From a virus: a stretch of DNA of 52,040 nt. The position numbers and the translations under genes are program-made. Each line of letters starts with the position of its first letter. Position 1 is the first letter of the stretch. The stretch spans positions 1-52,040 of IMG/VR virus record IMGVR_UViG_3300032116_000291; one strand, given 5' to 3'. Under the pieces are notes generated by a model. The model saw nothing but the letters and a program-made list of their open reading frames with translations, was not told where the DNA came from and made no database searches. Shown one piece after another: positions 52,039-52,040 of the stretch.

Positions 52039-52040
52039 TG

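Overview
This 52 kb window reads as part of a large, AT-rich tailed-phage genome whose host is probably a member of the Bacteroidota. Almost all genes are small, tightly packed and on the plus strand, with frequent 1-60 nt overlaps. There are no ribosomal, metabolic or other housekeeping genes. The window encodes 17 tRNAs plus one aberrant tRNA-like element, an ATP-dependent DNA ligase, a CobS/MoxR-like AAA+ ATPase with a VWA partner, HNH and GIY-YIG nuclease-like proteins, a cell-wall hydrolase, a holin candidate, and a fibre-type protein with a C-terminal S74 chaperone. The host assignment rests on three things seen in the sequence: gene starts lack Shine-Dalgarno boxes and sit in A/T-rich contexts; at least ten intergenic sites match the Bacteroidota sigma-factor promoter (TTTG, 19-20 nt, TAnnTTTG-like); and many secreted or lipoprotein leaders are encoded. 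No portal, capsid, terminase or sheath gene was recognised, so the phage identity is inferred, not proven.

Layout. (1) 1-7.7 kb: tRNA array interspersed with small genes, signal-peptide proteins, a HAD phosphatase-like protein, an RNase H-like protein and a GT4 glycosyltransferase. It ends in a convergent terminator facing a lone minus-strand holin-like gene (7705-7866). (2) 8.1-11.1 kb: calcineurin-like phosphoesterase, cyclic-phosphate receiver-like protein and small membrane proteins. (3) 11.1-17.8 kb: operon A, starting with a large HExxH/VWA protein and its AAA+ ATPase, followed by small genes. (4) 17.8-31.1 kb: operon B, with a zinc-ribbon protein, a Gp88-like protein, an ArfA-like peptide, about 30 small genes, DNA ligase and two SWIM proteins. 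(5) 31.2-36.8 kb: NlpC/P60 hydrolase, stomatin-like protein, HNH protein, GT-A-like transferase and SGNH-like esterase. (6) 36.8-37.7 kb: an 850-nt non-coding region. (7) 37.7-42 kb: operon C with paralogous small proteins, GIY-YIG protein, tRNA-Ile(UAU), structured non-coding segments and a SprT-like peptidase. (8) 42.4-52 kb: probable virion or surface module with an unknown 275-aa protein, metzincin lipoprotein, GT2 synthase, ATP-grasp-like/S74 fibre protein, two more glycosyltransferase- or sulfotransferase-like genes and small accessories.

The most distinctive regulatory signal is a palindromic element, TTGA-N3-TCAA, clustered upstream of the three operons A, B and C. Each cluster lies just ahead of a closely similar promoter (TTTGGCC, then AAGTCGTATmTTTAC, with exactly 20 nt between the -33 and -7 cores). 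The B and C control regions are about 130-bp near-duplicates 19.6 kb apart. This looks like a phage-specific regulon with a dimeric repressor or activator, or less likely a set of replication iterons.

How the genes may work together (inference): tRNAs, RNA-end processing domains (HAD-SAK-like, cREC-like), an ArfA-like rescue peptide and the 168-nt tRNA-like RNA suggest investment in keeping translation running in an infected host. The GT, sulfotransferase and SGNH genes suggest glycan decoration or modification of virion or host surface. The holin, NlpC/P60 protein, lipoproteins and secreted proteases could serve lysis or envelope remodelling.
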